Below are positions 52,560-61,841 of a stretch of 64,000 bases of DNA, one piece after another. The stretch lies in assembly GCA_964352855.1 (NCBI GenBank), contig CAYGTR010000002.1, forward strand, positions 1 to 64,000, given 5' to 3'. The notes below the pieces were generated by a model that saw only the letters and a program-made list of their open reading frames with translations, made no database searches and had not been told where the DNA came from. The DNA is from Litorimonas sp964352855. Its GTDB lineage: Bacteria; Pseudomonadota; Alphaproteobacteria; Caulobacterales; Maricaulaceae. Made by a program: the position numbers and the translations under genes. Positions within the stretch are counted from its first letter, which is position 1. Each line of letters opens with the position of its first letter.

Positions 52560-53476
52560 TAGGCTTGGCTCTTGGCTTTAGCAGAAACAACAGGCTGACC
52601 CGACAAAAGTCCGTAGAGCTGGTTTAAGGCTAATGTGGCAGGTTCATGTGTTTGATGCCGAACGACTTGCCAGCCCAAGCGTTTCGCGAGTTTATCAATG
52701 TCGGACATATGTTGTTCAAATCGCATTTGATAATTTTCCTGTGCGATTTCTGCACGGCCAACTATGAATGATTTAACACTTTCTAAGCCCGGCATTTTTA
52801 ATTTCAGCCGACCTTTATAGGGAAAGGCTTGCTCGGCTGGGTCAATAATATGCAACAAAACACCTTGTGTAGGTTTGGCGGCTAATTGCGCCAATTCCTG
52901 AGTCCAACTGTCTAAAGATCCCAAGAAGTCAGACACAATCACTACCTTTGAATGTGCTTTGACATCGCTTTTAAAATCACTGTGCAAACCTTTGGCGCTT
53001 ATAAAGTCTTCAAACAGCCTATCTAAACCTTTGCGCCCCGTGCGAGACCGCGCGTCATGACCCAGTATCACGCATCTTTCCCCGCCCTGCATCAACAAGT
53101 GGGAGAGAGCCAAGAGTAAAATAGCTGCGCGTTCGGATTTTAACGGGAGTTTTTTATTGGAATTCCAGTCCATGCCTTCGGTGCGGTCTTGCCATAAATA
53201 GATGGTGTTGGCGGCTTCCCATTCATTGTCGCGAACGAATAGATCATCGCCCCGTGCGGAGCGACGCCAATCAATCCGGTTCGCTGCGTCAGAGCTATCA
53301 TAAGGGCGATATTGCCAAAAGGTCTCGCCTTGTCCGGCTTTGCGCCGACCGTGCACGCCTGACGCCACAATAGCTGAGACTCGCTGTGCCTCTGCCAGCA
53401 ATGCAGGATAGCTGTTGGCAAGGGTGCGCGCTTTAAGCCGTAAGCCTGTTGTATCTGTGAGGGCGACGTCCGTCAT
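52559..53476 (-). CDS. DUF58 domain protein
   Basis: A 305-residue protein with the DUF58 signature FWQYRPYDSSDAANRIDWRR followed by SARGDDLFVRDNEWE, and a VWA-like continuation including VIVSDFLGSLDSW. DUF58 proteins are partner factors of MoxR ATPases. Its stop overlaps the next gene's start region, and it follows moxR by 2 nt, so the four genes are one operon. No membrane segments are evident, unlike longer DUF58 proteins. Confidence 0.9.
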   Translation of the reverse strand: MTDVALTDTTGLRLKARTLANSYPALLAEAQRVSAIVASGVHGRRKAGQGETFWQYRPYDSSDAANRIDWRRSARGDDLFVRDNEWEAANTIYLWQDRTEGMDWNSNKKLPLKSERAAILLLALSHLLMQGGERCVILGHDARSRTGRKGLDRLFEDFISAKGLHSDFKSDVKAHSKVVIVSDFLGSLDSWTQELAQLAAKPTQGVLLHIIDPAEQAFPYKGRLKLKMPGLESVKSFIVGRAEIAQENYQMRFEQHMSDIDKLAKRLGWQVVRHQTHEPATLALNQLYGLLSGQPVVSAKAKSQA

Positions 53477-53478
53477 TC

Positions 53479-54480
53479 TTAGCGAATACTATCTTTCAAT
53501 TGTTTGATAACATCGTCCAATTTGACGCCATTGGCGCGTGCCGCAAATGTCAGCGCCATACGATGACGCAGTACGGGCCCCGCTAATTCAAGCACATCAT
53601 CTATACTGGGTGAAAGACGGCCATCCAGTAAGGCCTTTGCACGGCTGGCAAGCATGAGAGCTTGCCCTGCACGCGGCCCGGGGCCCCATGAGACATGCGT
53701 TTTAATATCTGAAAGGGTGGTTTGGTCAGGTCTGGCGTTGCGCGTCAGCAAGAGAATAGCCTCAACCACTTTTTCGCCGACAGGTAATTGACGGACGAGC
53801 ATTTGCATCTCGATCAATTGCTTCGCGGTCATGGCTTTTCTAGCTATTGCTGTTTTTGCGCCCGTTGTCGCGAGCAGGATAGCGCGCTCTGTATCCAATG
53901 TCGGGAAGTCGACATCAATCTGTAACAAGAAACGGTCTAATTGAGCTTCGGGAAGGGGGTATGTGCCTTCTTGTTCAATCGGGTTTTGCGTGGCTAAGAC
54001 ATGAAAGGGTTTCGGCAAAACATGTTTCGTGCCCGCAATAGTCACGAATTTTTCCTGCATGGCTTGGAGGAGGGCTGATTGCGTACGGGGTGAGGCGCGG
54101 TTAATCTCATCTGCCATCAAAAGCTGACTGAAAACAGGCCCTTTGATGAACCGAAAAGCCCGTTTACCTGTGTCTGATTCTTCTAAGACTTCTGTGCCTA
54201 AAATATCAGCGGGCATAAGGTCGGGCGTAAACTGCACACGTTTTTCAGAAAGTCCTAAAACTGTCCCAAGCGTTTCAACTAAGAGGGACTTTGCCAATCC
54301 CGGCACACCGACAAGTAAAGCATGCCCACCCGATAAAATTGAGACGAGCGCCAGATCGACAACATTTCGCTGCCCTAGAATAACCTGCCCAATTTCGTCT
54401 TGGGCTGTTTTGAGATGGGCAACGGCTTTGTCAGAGTCCGCTTGTATTTTTTTACTCAAAGACATTTCTATGGCGCTCAT
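53479..54480 (-). CDS. MoxR-family AAA+ ATPase
   Basis: A 333-residue AAA+ ATPase. Walker A: LLVGVPGLAKSLLVE; Walker B: LLMADEINRASPRTQSAL; sensor region FHVLATQNPIEQEGTYPLPEAQLDRFLL, which is highly specific for MoxR. MoxR proteins act as chaperones for protein complex activation together with VWA proteins encoded next to them, as here. First gene of the operon, divergent from the DUF1285 gene. The start at 54480 is the first ATG; another lies five codons in. Confidence 0.93.
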   Translation of the reverse strand: MSAIEMSLSKKIQADSDKAVAHLKTAQDEIGQVILGQRNVVDLALVSILSGGHALLVGVPGLAKSLLVETLGTVLGLSEKRVQFTPDLMPADILGTEVLEESDTGKRAFRFIKGPVFSQLLMADEINRASPRTQSALLQAMQEKFVTIAGTKHVLPKPFHVLATQNPIEQEGTYPLPEAQLDRFLLQIDVDFPTLDTERAILLATTGAKTAIARKAMTAKQLIEMQMLVRQLPVGEKVVEAILLLTRNARPDQTTLSDIKTHVSWGPGPRAGQALMLASRAKALLDGRLSPSIDDVLELAGPVLRHRMALTFAARANGVKLDDVIKQLKDSIR

Positions 54481-54612
54481 ATTTTCTCAATCATTCAGTT
54501 GCGACCTTTTAACGGGTCATTGAAACGGTTTCGACCTATCATGCGTAGTGCAGTTAAGTCTTGCGGAATCACCTTCAATGACGAAGCTGTGACTCAGCAA
54601 TCAAAACTCTGA

Positions 54613-55233
54613 ATGAGCCTAAGGCGAAAGTCTATGAAAAACCCGTTAAATGGCGGTAAGTCGCAGTTCTCTTTACAAGACCTGCTCGACGCCTTGAAAG
54701 ACACGGAAGACGGCGAACGCCCGGTCGAGCGGTGGGAACCACCCCATTGCGGAGAGATGGACATGATTATCAAGGCAGATGGGTCTTGGTGGCATGAGGG
54801 TTCACGTATTACCCGTAAAGGATTGATAGACTTATTTGCCTCAATTTTGCGCAAGGATGAGGACGGCATCACTTATTTGGTCACGCCAGTTGAAAAGATA
54901 GCGATCAAAGTTGAGCGCGCCCATTTTATTGCAACGCGTGTTGATGCCCAAGGTGAGGGTGAGGCACAACGACTTTTCTTTACAACCAATCTTGGTGATG
55001 TCGTTGAAGTTGGAGAGGAGAACCCGCTTCGTGTTGAAACAGATTATGAGACGTTAGAACCTTCGCCCTTTGTCACGATAAGAGGGCGATTAGAAGCGGC
55101 CTTGTCACGTCCTGTTTTTTACGAACTCGTAGACTTAGCGGCAACTAGAGACACGCCAAAAGGTGAACAATTAGGTGTTTGGTCCGGCGGAATGTTTTTT
55201 CCATTAGGTCCCGCCGGTGTGCACAATCTCTGA
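54613..55233 (+). CDS. DUF1285 family protein
   Basis: A 206-residue cytoplasmic protein. Family features: PPHCGEMDMIIKADGSWWHEG in two parts, ITRKGLIDLFASIL, YLVTPVEKIAIKVE, and a C-terminal GMFFPLGPAG. DUF1285 structures are known but the biochemical role is not. It is followed by the Nudix gene with a 1-nt gap, and the two probably form one transcript with the deacetylase and CCA genes. An ATG at 54634 is an alternative start with AAGG upstream. Confidence 0.83.
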   Translation: MSLRRKSMKNPLNGGKSQFSLQDLLDALKDTEDGERPVERWEPPHCGEMDMIIKADGSWWHEGSRITRKGLIDLFASILRKDEDGITYLVTPVEKIAIKVERAHFIATRVDAQGEGEAQRLFFTTNLGDVVEVGEENPLRVETDYETLEPSPFVTIRGRLEAALSRPVFYELVDLAATRDTPKGEQLGVWSGGMFFPLGPAGVHNL

Positions 55234-55234
55234 A

Positions 55235-55858
55235 ATGGACTGGGTCGAAGCTAATAAAAGCGACGTCATCGCGAGACTAAGCGATGCTTTGTTGCCTGTT
55301 GAAATCATAGACCGAACCGATGCTGTAAAGCGCGAAGGTCAACGTGTGGCGGCGGTTCTGGCTTTGTTGGTACAAAGAGAGCTCGGTTGGCATATCGTGC
55401 TTACGCAGCGTCCGGAAACGATGCCGTCCCACCCCGGACAAATCAGTTTTCCCGGCGGTAAGAAAGAGGAATGGGAAACAGTTCAGACGGCAGCGCTCCG
55501 CGAAACAGAAGAAGAAATTGGGGTTATGGCTGACAACATAACGCTGATTGGTCGATTGCCGTCATTTGATGCCGTCAGCGACTATCGTGTAACGCCTTTT
55601 GTTGGATTGATGGACTCAAACGCTGAAATGATACCCAACCCTGGTGAGGTCGAGGACATCTTTGAGGTGCCGATGATGTTTTTGATGGATGATGCCAATC
55701 ATAAACCGCGTCATGTCTTTTTTGACGGGAATGACCATCGTCTGATAGATATGCCGTACGATGACTCTTTCGGCGTTCATCGTAACATTTGGGGAATGAC
55801 GGCAATGATGATTTATAGGCTCTATCAACGACTTTATCTTGGGTCCGTAACGCTATGA
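55235..55858 (+). CDS. CoA pyrophosphatase-like Nudix hydrolase
   Basis: A 207-residue Nudix enzyme. The CoA-specific motif precedes the Nudix box: VLTQRPETMPSHPGQISF, then the box GGKKEEWETVQTAALRETEE with EIGV, matching Gx5Ex7REUxEExGU. This arrangement is typical of NudL/YeaB-type CoA diphosphatases. ATG at 55235 is preferred since it starts the conserved part after the DUF1285 stop; a GTG at 55217 would overlap. Overlaps the next gene (ATGA). Confidence 0.88.
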   Translation: MDWVEANKSDVIARLSDALLPVEIIDRTDAVKREGQRVAAVLALLVQRELGWHIVLTQRPETMPSHPGQISFPGGKKEEWETVQTAALRETEEEIGVMADNITLIGRLPSFDAVSDYRVTPFVGLMDSNAEMIPNPGEVEDIFEVPMMFLMDDANHKPRHVFFDGNDHRLIDMPYDDSFGVHRNIWGMTAMMIYRLYQRLYLGSVTL

Positions 55859-56772
55859 AAAGGCGTGTTTTTTTAACAGGACTTGCGGCATCTCCATTCG
55901 TGGGGTGTGCACCCGCTATTATCACAAAACGGCGTCCGCGTTTGGCAGTAACGATGGATGATTTCAATATAAATTTTGACGGGGTTCTGTCACCTAAAGA
56001 TCGTGATACGCGCATTTTGGAAGCGTTTGAAAAACATAATCATAAAGCCGCAGGCTTTGTAACGGGTCAATTTGTTGACAACGATATTGGCCGCGAGATT
56101 GTTCAATCTTGGTCTGATGCAGGCCACCTTATTGGAAACCACACATTCACCCATATGAATTCTACTGATACGGATACCGAAGTCGTGAAATCTGATATAC
56201 TGAAGAACCATGACTTTCTGTCGCGTTTTGAGGAATATGAAAAAATCTTCCGTTTCCCTTTCCTTGCAGAAGGGGGAACCGTTGAGAAAATTGCGGATTA
56301 CCGTCAATTTTTAAAACTAAATGGTTTCCAAAATGCTGTTGTTACGATTGATACGATTGATTGGTACACTACCAGTCGTTTGGAAAAGCGCCTGATTCAA
56401 AATCCGGTGGCTGATACAAAACCTTATCGTGATTACTACATCAAAGCTGTTTTAGAGCTATCAGAGCATTTTCAAGCTTTAGCTGAGGCGTTGGGCTATC
56501 CGAATCTACCGCACGCCATGTTGATGCACCATAATATCCTGAACGGCTTATATTTGGATGATTTATTGTCAGCCCTAAAAGCGCAGGGATGGGATATGGT
56601 TGATGCAAAAGAGGTGTTTGCGCATCCATTATACAGAATTGAACCTTCTACCCCTGTGAGAGGTCGTAGCCTTCTGTCTGTTCTGGCACAGGAAAAGAAC
56701 TTGGACACGTCCGGTTTTCCGAAAGCATATCACGGATTTGGTGAAAAAACGATGGACGCTCTCGGGCTCTGA
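55855..56772 (+). CDS. Polysaccharide deacetylase family protein, probable Tat or lipoprotein export
   Basis: A 305-residue NodB-type protein. N-terminus MKRRVFLTGLAASPFVGCAP has a twin-arginine-like start and a Cys that could be a lipid anchor. NodB motifs: VTMDDF (Asp-Asp), GNHTFTHMN (H-x3-H metal ligands), RFPFLAEG for motif 3, and MLMHHN late with the catalytic-site His. Divergent relative to chitin-deacetylase types; the substrate may be a cell-wall or extracellular polysaccharide, unknown. Co-transcribed with the Nudix gene. Confidence 0.85.
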   Translation: MKRRVFLTGLAASPFVGCAPAIITKRRPRLAVTMDDFNINFDGVLSPKDRDTRILEAFEKHNHKAAGFVTGQFVDNDIGREIVQSWSDAGHLIGNHTFTHMNSTDTDTEVVKSDILKNHDFLSRFEEYEKIFRFPFLAEGGTVEKIADYRQFLKLNGFQNAVVTIDTIDWYTTSRLEKRLIQNPVADTKPYRDYYIKAVLELSEHFQALAEALGYPNLPHAMLMHHNILNGLYLDDLLSALKAQGWDMVDAKEVFAHPLYRIEPSTPVRGRSLLSVLAQEKNLDTSGFPKAYHGFGEKTMDALGL

Positions 56773-56787
56773 TATAGTGTTGAATAT

Positions 56788-58017
56788 ATGAGCACGTTAA
56801 ACCCGCAACAATTTCCTTGGATGAAGAGTGAAGCCGTAAAAGCTTTGTTTGATGCATTTCCCATGGATAGCTTGCGTTTTGTGGGGGGATGTGTGCGCAA
56901 TGCCCTTTGGGGTGAACCCGTTGGCGATGTTGATCTGGCTGTTGCCCTAGATCCGGAGGCCGTTATGGCGGCCCTGAAGGCTGCGAATATTCGATATATT
57001 GAGACAGGCGTCGCGCATGGCACAGTTACAGCCATACTGGATGCAAAACCCTATGAAATCACAAGTTTAAGGCGGGATGTTGAAACAGATGGCCGCCGCG
57101 CAGTTGTCTCATTTACAAAGAATTGGGCGGAGGATGCACAGCGTCGTGATTTGACATTCAATGCATTATACGCGGACATTTTGGGGAAGGTTTTTGACCC
57201 GACAGAGCAAGGGTTGGAGGATTTAAAAATTCGCCGCTTACGCTTTGTCGGTCAAGCGGATGCGCGGGTGAAAGAGGATTATCTCCGTATCCTGAGATTC
57301 TTTCGATTTTTAGCGTGGTATGGTGGTGCGGCTAAGGTTGATGCGGCCTCACTTAAGGCCTGTCGGGAAAACCGTGTGGGCATTAAAAAACTCTCTGCGG
57401 AACGGGTCTGGTCGGAAATAAAAAAGCTGTTATCTGCCCGAAACCCTGGGCGTGCGATGCAAATTATGCTCACCAATGATGTCTTGGAAACTGTTCTGCC
57501 CGAAGCCAATAATGTCGACGGTTTGGAACAACTTTTGAAACTGGAAGCCCGTGAAGGGATAAAGCCTGACCCGCTCTTGCGGCTTATGTCTATGAGTGCA
57601 CGCGAACCGCTTCAAATGGCGTTGTTGTGTAAACGTCTTAAGATGTCATCGTCTGAGACAAAACGCCTTCGGGCTTGGGCGGATGATCCGACGGTGCTCA
57701 CACCCGAATTGAGTGAACGCGAACGCATGATTGCGGTTTATAAATCCGGCAAGCAAACAGCTTTGGATCGTGTGCGCTTAAGGGCCGCTGGCGAACCCGA
57801 TACAATTCGGAGTGCACATTGGATGGTCTTGGCTGATCTCGCTATGGGATGGGTACCGCCAGAATTTCCGATTACAGGAAAAGACCTCAAGGCGGCAGGC
57901 ATAAAGCCAGGGCCGGATATGGGGCGCATTATGAAGGCCTTAGAAGCCTTGTGGATCAGAAGCGGTTTTTCTGCTGACAAAGAAAAGCTCCTGATGGCTC
58001 TGAAATTGATAGGCTAA
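56788..58017 (+). CDS. cca: CCA-adding tRNA nucleotidyltransferase
   Basis: A 409-residue class II nucleotidyltransferase adding or repairing the 3' CCA of tRNA. Catalytic motif RFVGGCVRNALWGEPVGDVD with the paired Asp residues, RRDLTFNALYADI, then DYLRILRFFRFLAWYG for base recognition. No HD phosphohydrolase domain at the C-terminus, as usual in alphaproteobacteria. A PcnB-type poly(A) polymerase is the alternative, less likely given the length. Followed by the GST gene with a 3-nt gap. Confidence 0.9.
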   Translation: MSTLNPQQFPWMKSEAVKALFDAFPMDSLRFVGGCVRNALWGEPVGDVDLAVALDPEAVMAALKAANIRYIETGVAHGTVTAILDAKPYEITSLRRDVETDGRRAVVSFTKNWAEDAQRRDLTFNALYADILGKVFDPTEQGLEDLKIRRLRFVGQADARVKEDYLRILRFFRFLAWYGGAAKVDAASLKACRENRVGIKKLSAERVWSEIKKLLSARNPGRAMQIMLTNDVLETVLPEANNVDGLEQLLKLEAREGIKPDPLLRLMSMSAREPLQMALLCKRLKMSSSETKRLRAWADDPTVLTPELSERERMIAVYKSGKQTALDRVRLRAAGEPDTIRSAHWMVLADLAMGWVPPEFPITGKDLKAAGIKPGPDMGRIMKALEALWIRSGFSADKEKLLMALKLIG

Positions 58018-58020
58018 AGA

Positions 58021-58668
58021 ATGTCTGCACTTACACTCTATATTGGTAATTATAATTATTCATCTTGGTCACTGCGGCCTTGGTTAGTGCTGCGCAAAGC
58101 CGAGCTGCCTTTTGAGGAAGAGGTAATCGATCTGGATGTGCCAGGGTTTAAAGATAAGCTCTTGGCATTATCGGATGAAGGCACGGTGCCGGTATTAAGA
58201 GTGAATGAGGACTACCTACCCGATAGTCTTGCGATTTGTGAATTTACCGCCAAAGCCGTGCCTAATCTATGGCCTAAGGATGAAGGTCAAAAACAATTGG
58301 CTCGCGATGTCGTGCAGCGCATGCACCAAGGCTTTGAAACCATCCGCCGTGAGGCTCCAATGAACTTGCGCCGACGGACAACAACTAAGATGCCACAAGC
58401 CTGTCTTGACGAGGCTGCTGAGATTTCAGCGATGTGGGATGACCTTTTGGGACGTCATGACGGGCCATATTTATTCAACGAGTGGACGATCGCGGATGCG
58501 TTTTACACGCCTGTCGCCACGCGTTTTGCGAGTTACGATCTCCCAAGATCTGTGAGATCTGATACCTATATTTCAGAGCTGATGAGCGATGAAGACTACC
58601 TTGAATGGGAAATGCGTGCCTTTGCAGAAACACATGTTTTGCCAGAGACAGATAGAGTGAACTTATGA
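58021..58668 (+). CDS. Glutathione S-transferase-like protein
   Basis: A 215-residue protein with a thioredoxin-like N-domain LYIGNYNYSSWSLRPWLVL, DLDVPGFKDKLLALSDEGTVPVL (the cis-Pro of the glutathione site) and SLAICEF (Glu/Ser contact), and an all-helical C-domain with FNEWTIADAFYTPVATRF. This is a bacterial class related to the YfcF/GSTs of uncertain substrate. Its stop overlaps the apt start (ATGA). Confidence 0.87.
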   Translation: MSALTLYIGNYNYSSWSLRPWLVLRKAELPFEEEVIDLDVPGFKDKLLALSDEGTVPVLRVNEDYLPDSLAICEFTAKAVPNLWPKDEGQKQLARDVVQRMHQGFETIRREAPMNLRRRTTTKMPQACLDEAAEISAMWDDLLGRHDGPYLFNEWTIADAFYTPVATRFASYDLPRSVRSDTYISELMSDEDYLEWEMRAFAETHVLPETDRVNL

Positions 58669-59198
58669 TGTTAAAGCTTGAAGATCACATTCGGACAATA
58701 CCGGATCATCCAAAGCCAGGTATCCAGTTTCGAGATATTACCCCACTTTTGGCCAATCGCGTGGCGTTTAATGTGGCAATTGATAAAATCGTATCCGGCG
58801 TAACCCATGAAGGGTTAGATTCAGTTGCGGGAATTGATGCGCGCGGGTTTATTTTTGGGGCGGCTGTTGCATCGGCCTTAGGACTTGGTTTTATTCCTGT
58901 GAGGAAAAAAGGAAAACTGCCGGGTAAGGTCATTTCGGAAACGTATGACCTTGAATACGGGACTGATAGTTTGGAACTATCCCTTGACGATGTAGCCGCC
59001 GGACAGCGTGTTTTGTTGATTGATGACCTGATTGCTACCGGTGGGACGGCTTTAGCGGCTCTGTCATTACTGCAAAAGTGCGATGTAACTGTTGTTGGAG
59101 CGAGTTTTGTTGTGAATTTACCCGACCTTGGCGGCGCAAATAAAATCGTCGCGAAAGGCGTGCCTGTGACCTGTTTAGTTAGCTATCCGGGACATTGA
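58665..59198 (+). CDS. apt: Adenine phosphoribosyltransferase Apt
   Basis: A 177-residue purine salvage enzyme making AMP from adenine and PRPP. N-terminal DHPKPGIQFRDITPLL is the family start; GIDARGFIFGAAVA and the PRPP loop VLLIDDLIATGGTALAAL are intact. Ends just before the convergent P-domain protein gene. Length is standard. Confidence 0.95.
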   Translation: MMLKLEDHIRTIPDHPKPGIQFRDITPLLANRVAFNVAIDKIVSGVTHEGLDSVAGIDARGFIFGAAVASALGLGFIPVRKKGKLPGKVISETYDLEYGTDSLELSLDDVAAGQRVLLIDDLIATGGTALAALSLLQKCDVTVVGASFVVNLPDLGGANKIVAKGVPVTCLVSYPGH

Positions 59199-59202
59199 TC
59201 GA

Positions 59203-61158
59203 TTATTTGATAACGGCTCTGACGATCACCTCGGCAACCGTATCAATCGGAACAGAGCCTCCGGTAAATCGAATAACGCAAGCTGTATCGCCGCAATCTT
59301 GATTTAAAGTCGGAAGAGCTGGGCTACCGAAACTACCGCCGATAAACCCGGTTGTTGTGGCTTCAATAAATTCTAAGTTTGGCGGCAAAGTGTCTGTAAT
59401 GTCGATATCATCTGCTGAGGCCTCTGCAGCTGCAGAATTTGTAATCCGGATCTTGTATAAAATCTCACTACCGGGTGTCATGTAAACATTTCCAGTTGCG
59501 CCCGGATCATAAGTCTCCACTAATTTTTCAGCGGTTATATCAGCTAAACGCCTTGGGCACATCGTGATGGTATGCAGGGATATCAACTGGAAAGCGGGAT
59601 TGGAGCCGACCAGCGGGTCATTATCGTAAACCATTGTGATTTCATCGACAGGGCTTAAAAATGTAACAGTAACGTTGCCTGAACTTGCTGTTGCGCCCGC
59701 ATTACCATTGATTCCGATGGCTTGGTTTCCTGCGATAAAATTATTTCCGCTTGATGTTAAAATGGGGGCAGGCGCAGGTGTGCCGTTCATACTTCCGGTA
59801 AGTATAAGTCGATCGATAAAGCCACCTATATCGACGTCAAAGACGCGAAATTGCACACCTTCGACACCTTCACCAGGCGTCCCTAAGTCCATCTGTAATG
59901 TGATAGATTCGGTGGGCGATCCAAAATCAGCTGCTATGGCGATACTATATTCACTCGCTGTGCCGCCGGTATATGTATTTTGAGAAACGGGTGTGTTTGC
60001 GCCGCCTGTAGCTTCAAGGCTTCCGGAAGGATCCGTAACAGTAAAGGAGAGGGGAATAGTTCCGCTATAGCTGCGCGTTAGTAAACCGGCCGGCCAACCA
60101 TTTGTGCCAGCGGGGGCGCTCCAGATATGGGCATATCGGTCTGGAATAGGGCAATTTAAATCGGGGGGAGTGGCTGGCGGTTGAGCAAATATTGTCACGC
60201 TTGCATCGTCATCCTCTGTTGTGGAATTATTGTTCGGTGTAGAATCCGGATCCGGCCTGTTTGAGGATGCAATCTCGGCAGACGGCGTATAACCCACGGC
60301 GCTGTTGGGTATAACGTTCAAAATCAACGTTTGAGTGGCTCCATTCGCCAAATTTACCGGAAGAGTCCATAATCCTGATGCCGAATTATAGCTACCCGGC
60401 CCTGAATGGCTGTCATAGGTCATATCGCCTGGTAAGTTGACTTGCACGGTTACATTCGCATTTTGTAAGCCTGCATTCGTTACTTGGATCGTCAAAGGAA
60501 TTGTTACGCCCACGTCAGGTAAGGTATCCGGCGTTGTCATTGTTAGGCTTAAGTCTGCAACAGTCGGGCTTTGGAATAGGAGTTCACCGCGTAAAAATTG
60601 ACCGTTTTCACCTTGGTAATCGTCACAGATACGCATGGTCCACGTGCCGTTCGGATTAATACCATCAAATACAGATAAAACAGTGTCCGGGCTCGTATTA
60701 CGGTTAGACGTCACCCAAAATTGATAGGGCGGATCCGTCGTATCATTGGCAACATCATGAATGCCGTTATTGGCTTCAACATCTGCCTCATCGTCAATTT
60801 CGATGTTGTAGTCGTCGTCATTCCCGGCGCCTGACGTATCAGGAAAAAGTATTTCTATAGGGCCAACACCTGTTCCGCTGGGGGCAGTCAACGTCATACG
60901 TATATCACCGCGCCATGTATGTGTTGCAATGAAACCGACGTTCAAATCCGTAACAGTGCCAAGCCCGGACACGTTAAAGGTTCTGGTCAAATTGGCTGTT
61001 GTGCCCGATCCTGTTGCGCCGGGACAAAGTGTGTTGTTGTTAATATTGCCTGGCGTTGTGTTTATGAAGCTCTGCGCGGCAGAAACATGAGCCGTTGCCA
61101 TAGATATCAAGCAGGCAAGGAGAGCCGTCAGCCAATATTTAAAAGCGACATTTTTCAT
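59203..61158 (-). CDS. Secreted P-domain (proprotein convertase) and DUF11-repeat protein
   Basis: A 651-residue extracellular protein. Signal peptide to VSAAQS; then a proprotein-convertase-type P/Homo B domain (residues ~45-205: TDLNVGFIATHTWRGDIRM, SVFDGINPNGTWTMRICDD); a DUF11 repeat (ADLSLTMTTPDTLP to TLILNVIPN); a middle beta-domain with calcium-like loops; and a second DUF11 repeat (ADITAEKLVETYDPGA to the end). There is no protease domain and no clear membrane anchor or LPXTG-type signal. A P domain without a protease suggests an adhesin- or scaffold-like function. Monocistronic. Confidence 0.85.
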   Translation of the reverse strand: MKNVAFKYWLTALLACLISMATAHVSAAQSFINTTPGNINNNTLCPGATGSGTTANLTRTFNVSGLGTVTDLNVGFIATHTWRGDIRMTLTAPSGTGVGPIEILFPDTSGAGNDDDYNIEIDDEADVEANNGIHDVANDTTDPPYQFWVTSNRNTSPDTVLSVFDGINPNGTWTMRICDDYQGENGQFLRGELLFQSPTVADLSLTMTTPDTLPDVGVTIPLTIQVTNAGLQNANVTVQVNLPGDMTYDSHSGPGSYNSASGLWTLPVNLANGATQTLILNVIPNSAVGYTPSAEIASSNRPDPDSTPNNNSTTEDDDASVTIFAQPPATPPDLNCPIPDRYAHIWSAPAGTNGWPAGLLTRSYSGTIPLSFTVTDPSGSLEATGGANTPVSQNTYTGGTASEYSIAIAADFGSPTESITLQMDLGTPGEGVEGVQFRVFDVDIGGFIDRLILTGSMNGTPAPAPILTSSGNNFIAGNQAIGINGNAGATASSGNVTVTFLSPVDEITMVYDNDPLVGSNPAFQLISLHTITMCPRRLADITAEKLVETYDPGATGNVYMTPGSEILYKIRITNSAAAEASADDIDITDTLPPNLEFIEATTTGFIGGSFGSPALPTLNQDCGDTACVIRFTGGSVPIDTVAEVIVRAVIK

Positions 61159-61261
61159 CTAACCCATACGCATAAATTTCTGCGTGTTCCCGTTCTTCCA
61201 CAAACTTAGAAGGATTATAATTTAAAGACCCTTCTGAAAGCGTTAATGCTGTCTTTGGTTA

Positions 61262-61759
61262 TTAATCCTGTAATTCAGGCCGTAATCGGGCGGGAGATTG
61301 GCGCTTTACCGTGCTTTTTGCGGCGTTGGACTGAGACAAAACCTGCCTCTCTGCTTTGCTTCGCTCACGAAGCTTTTTGCGATCAGCTTGATTGCCTTCG
61401 CCCGGACCTCTCGCATCGACGGAGATATAAAACCCGCCTTTTTCACGTCCGCACATGATTGTGATATGTTCGGCTTCACCTCGTTTGGCATCGAGATTAG
61501 GAACTTCCCAGACCTTTAAACCTTCGCGCGTCACGCGCGGTTCCCCATATTTAGCCGAAAAAGCGGCATCTATAGCCTTTGCTTCGTCTAAGCTCAGTGA
61601 TTTGCTGAGCTTAGTATAATTTTTTTCTTTAACGTCTACGCTATAGCTTTTGAGAATATCAAAAGGCGATGTTTCAGCCATGGCCGAAATAGGAATTCCA
61701 CAGAGAAAAAGGGTCGTCACCCCCGCGAGGGCCACGTTTTTTATAGCAATTTTGAGCAT
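61262..61759 (-). CDS. Exported protein of unknown function
   Basis: A 165-residue protein. Signal peptide MLKIAIKNVALAGVTTLFL to SAMAET; the start at 61759 has GGAGG at good distance (the in-frame upstream ATG at 61771 overlaps it). The mature protein includes KSLSLDEAKAIDAAFSAKYG and VWEVPNLDAKRGEAEHITIMCG with a Cys, and a basic C-terminal tail (KKLRERSKAERQVLSQS). No family recognised. Confidence 0.72.
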   Translation of the reverse strand: MLKIAIKNVALAGVTTLFLCGIPISAMAETSPFDILKSYSVDVKEKNYTKLSKSLSLDEAKAIDAAFSAKYGEPRVTREGLKVWEVPNLDAKRGEAEHITIMCGREKGGFYISVDARGPGEGNQADRKKLRERSKAERQVLSQSNAAKSTVKRQSPARLRPELQD

Positions 61760-61841
61760 AATAACCTCCACATCCTGAGGTTATTGTGCCGAAATCACCT
61801 TAATAAATGGCAAAAATAGCTGCGTTGGATCAGTAGTGGAA

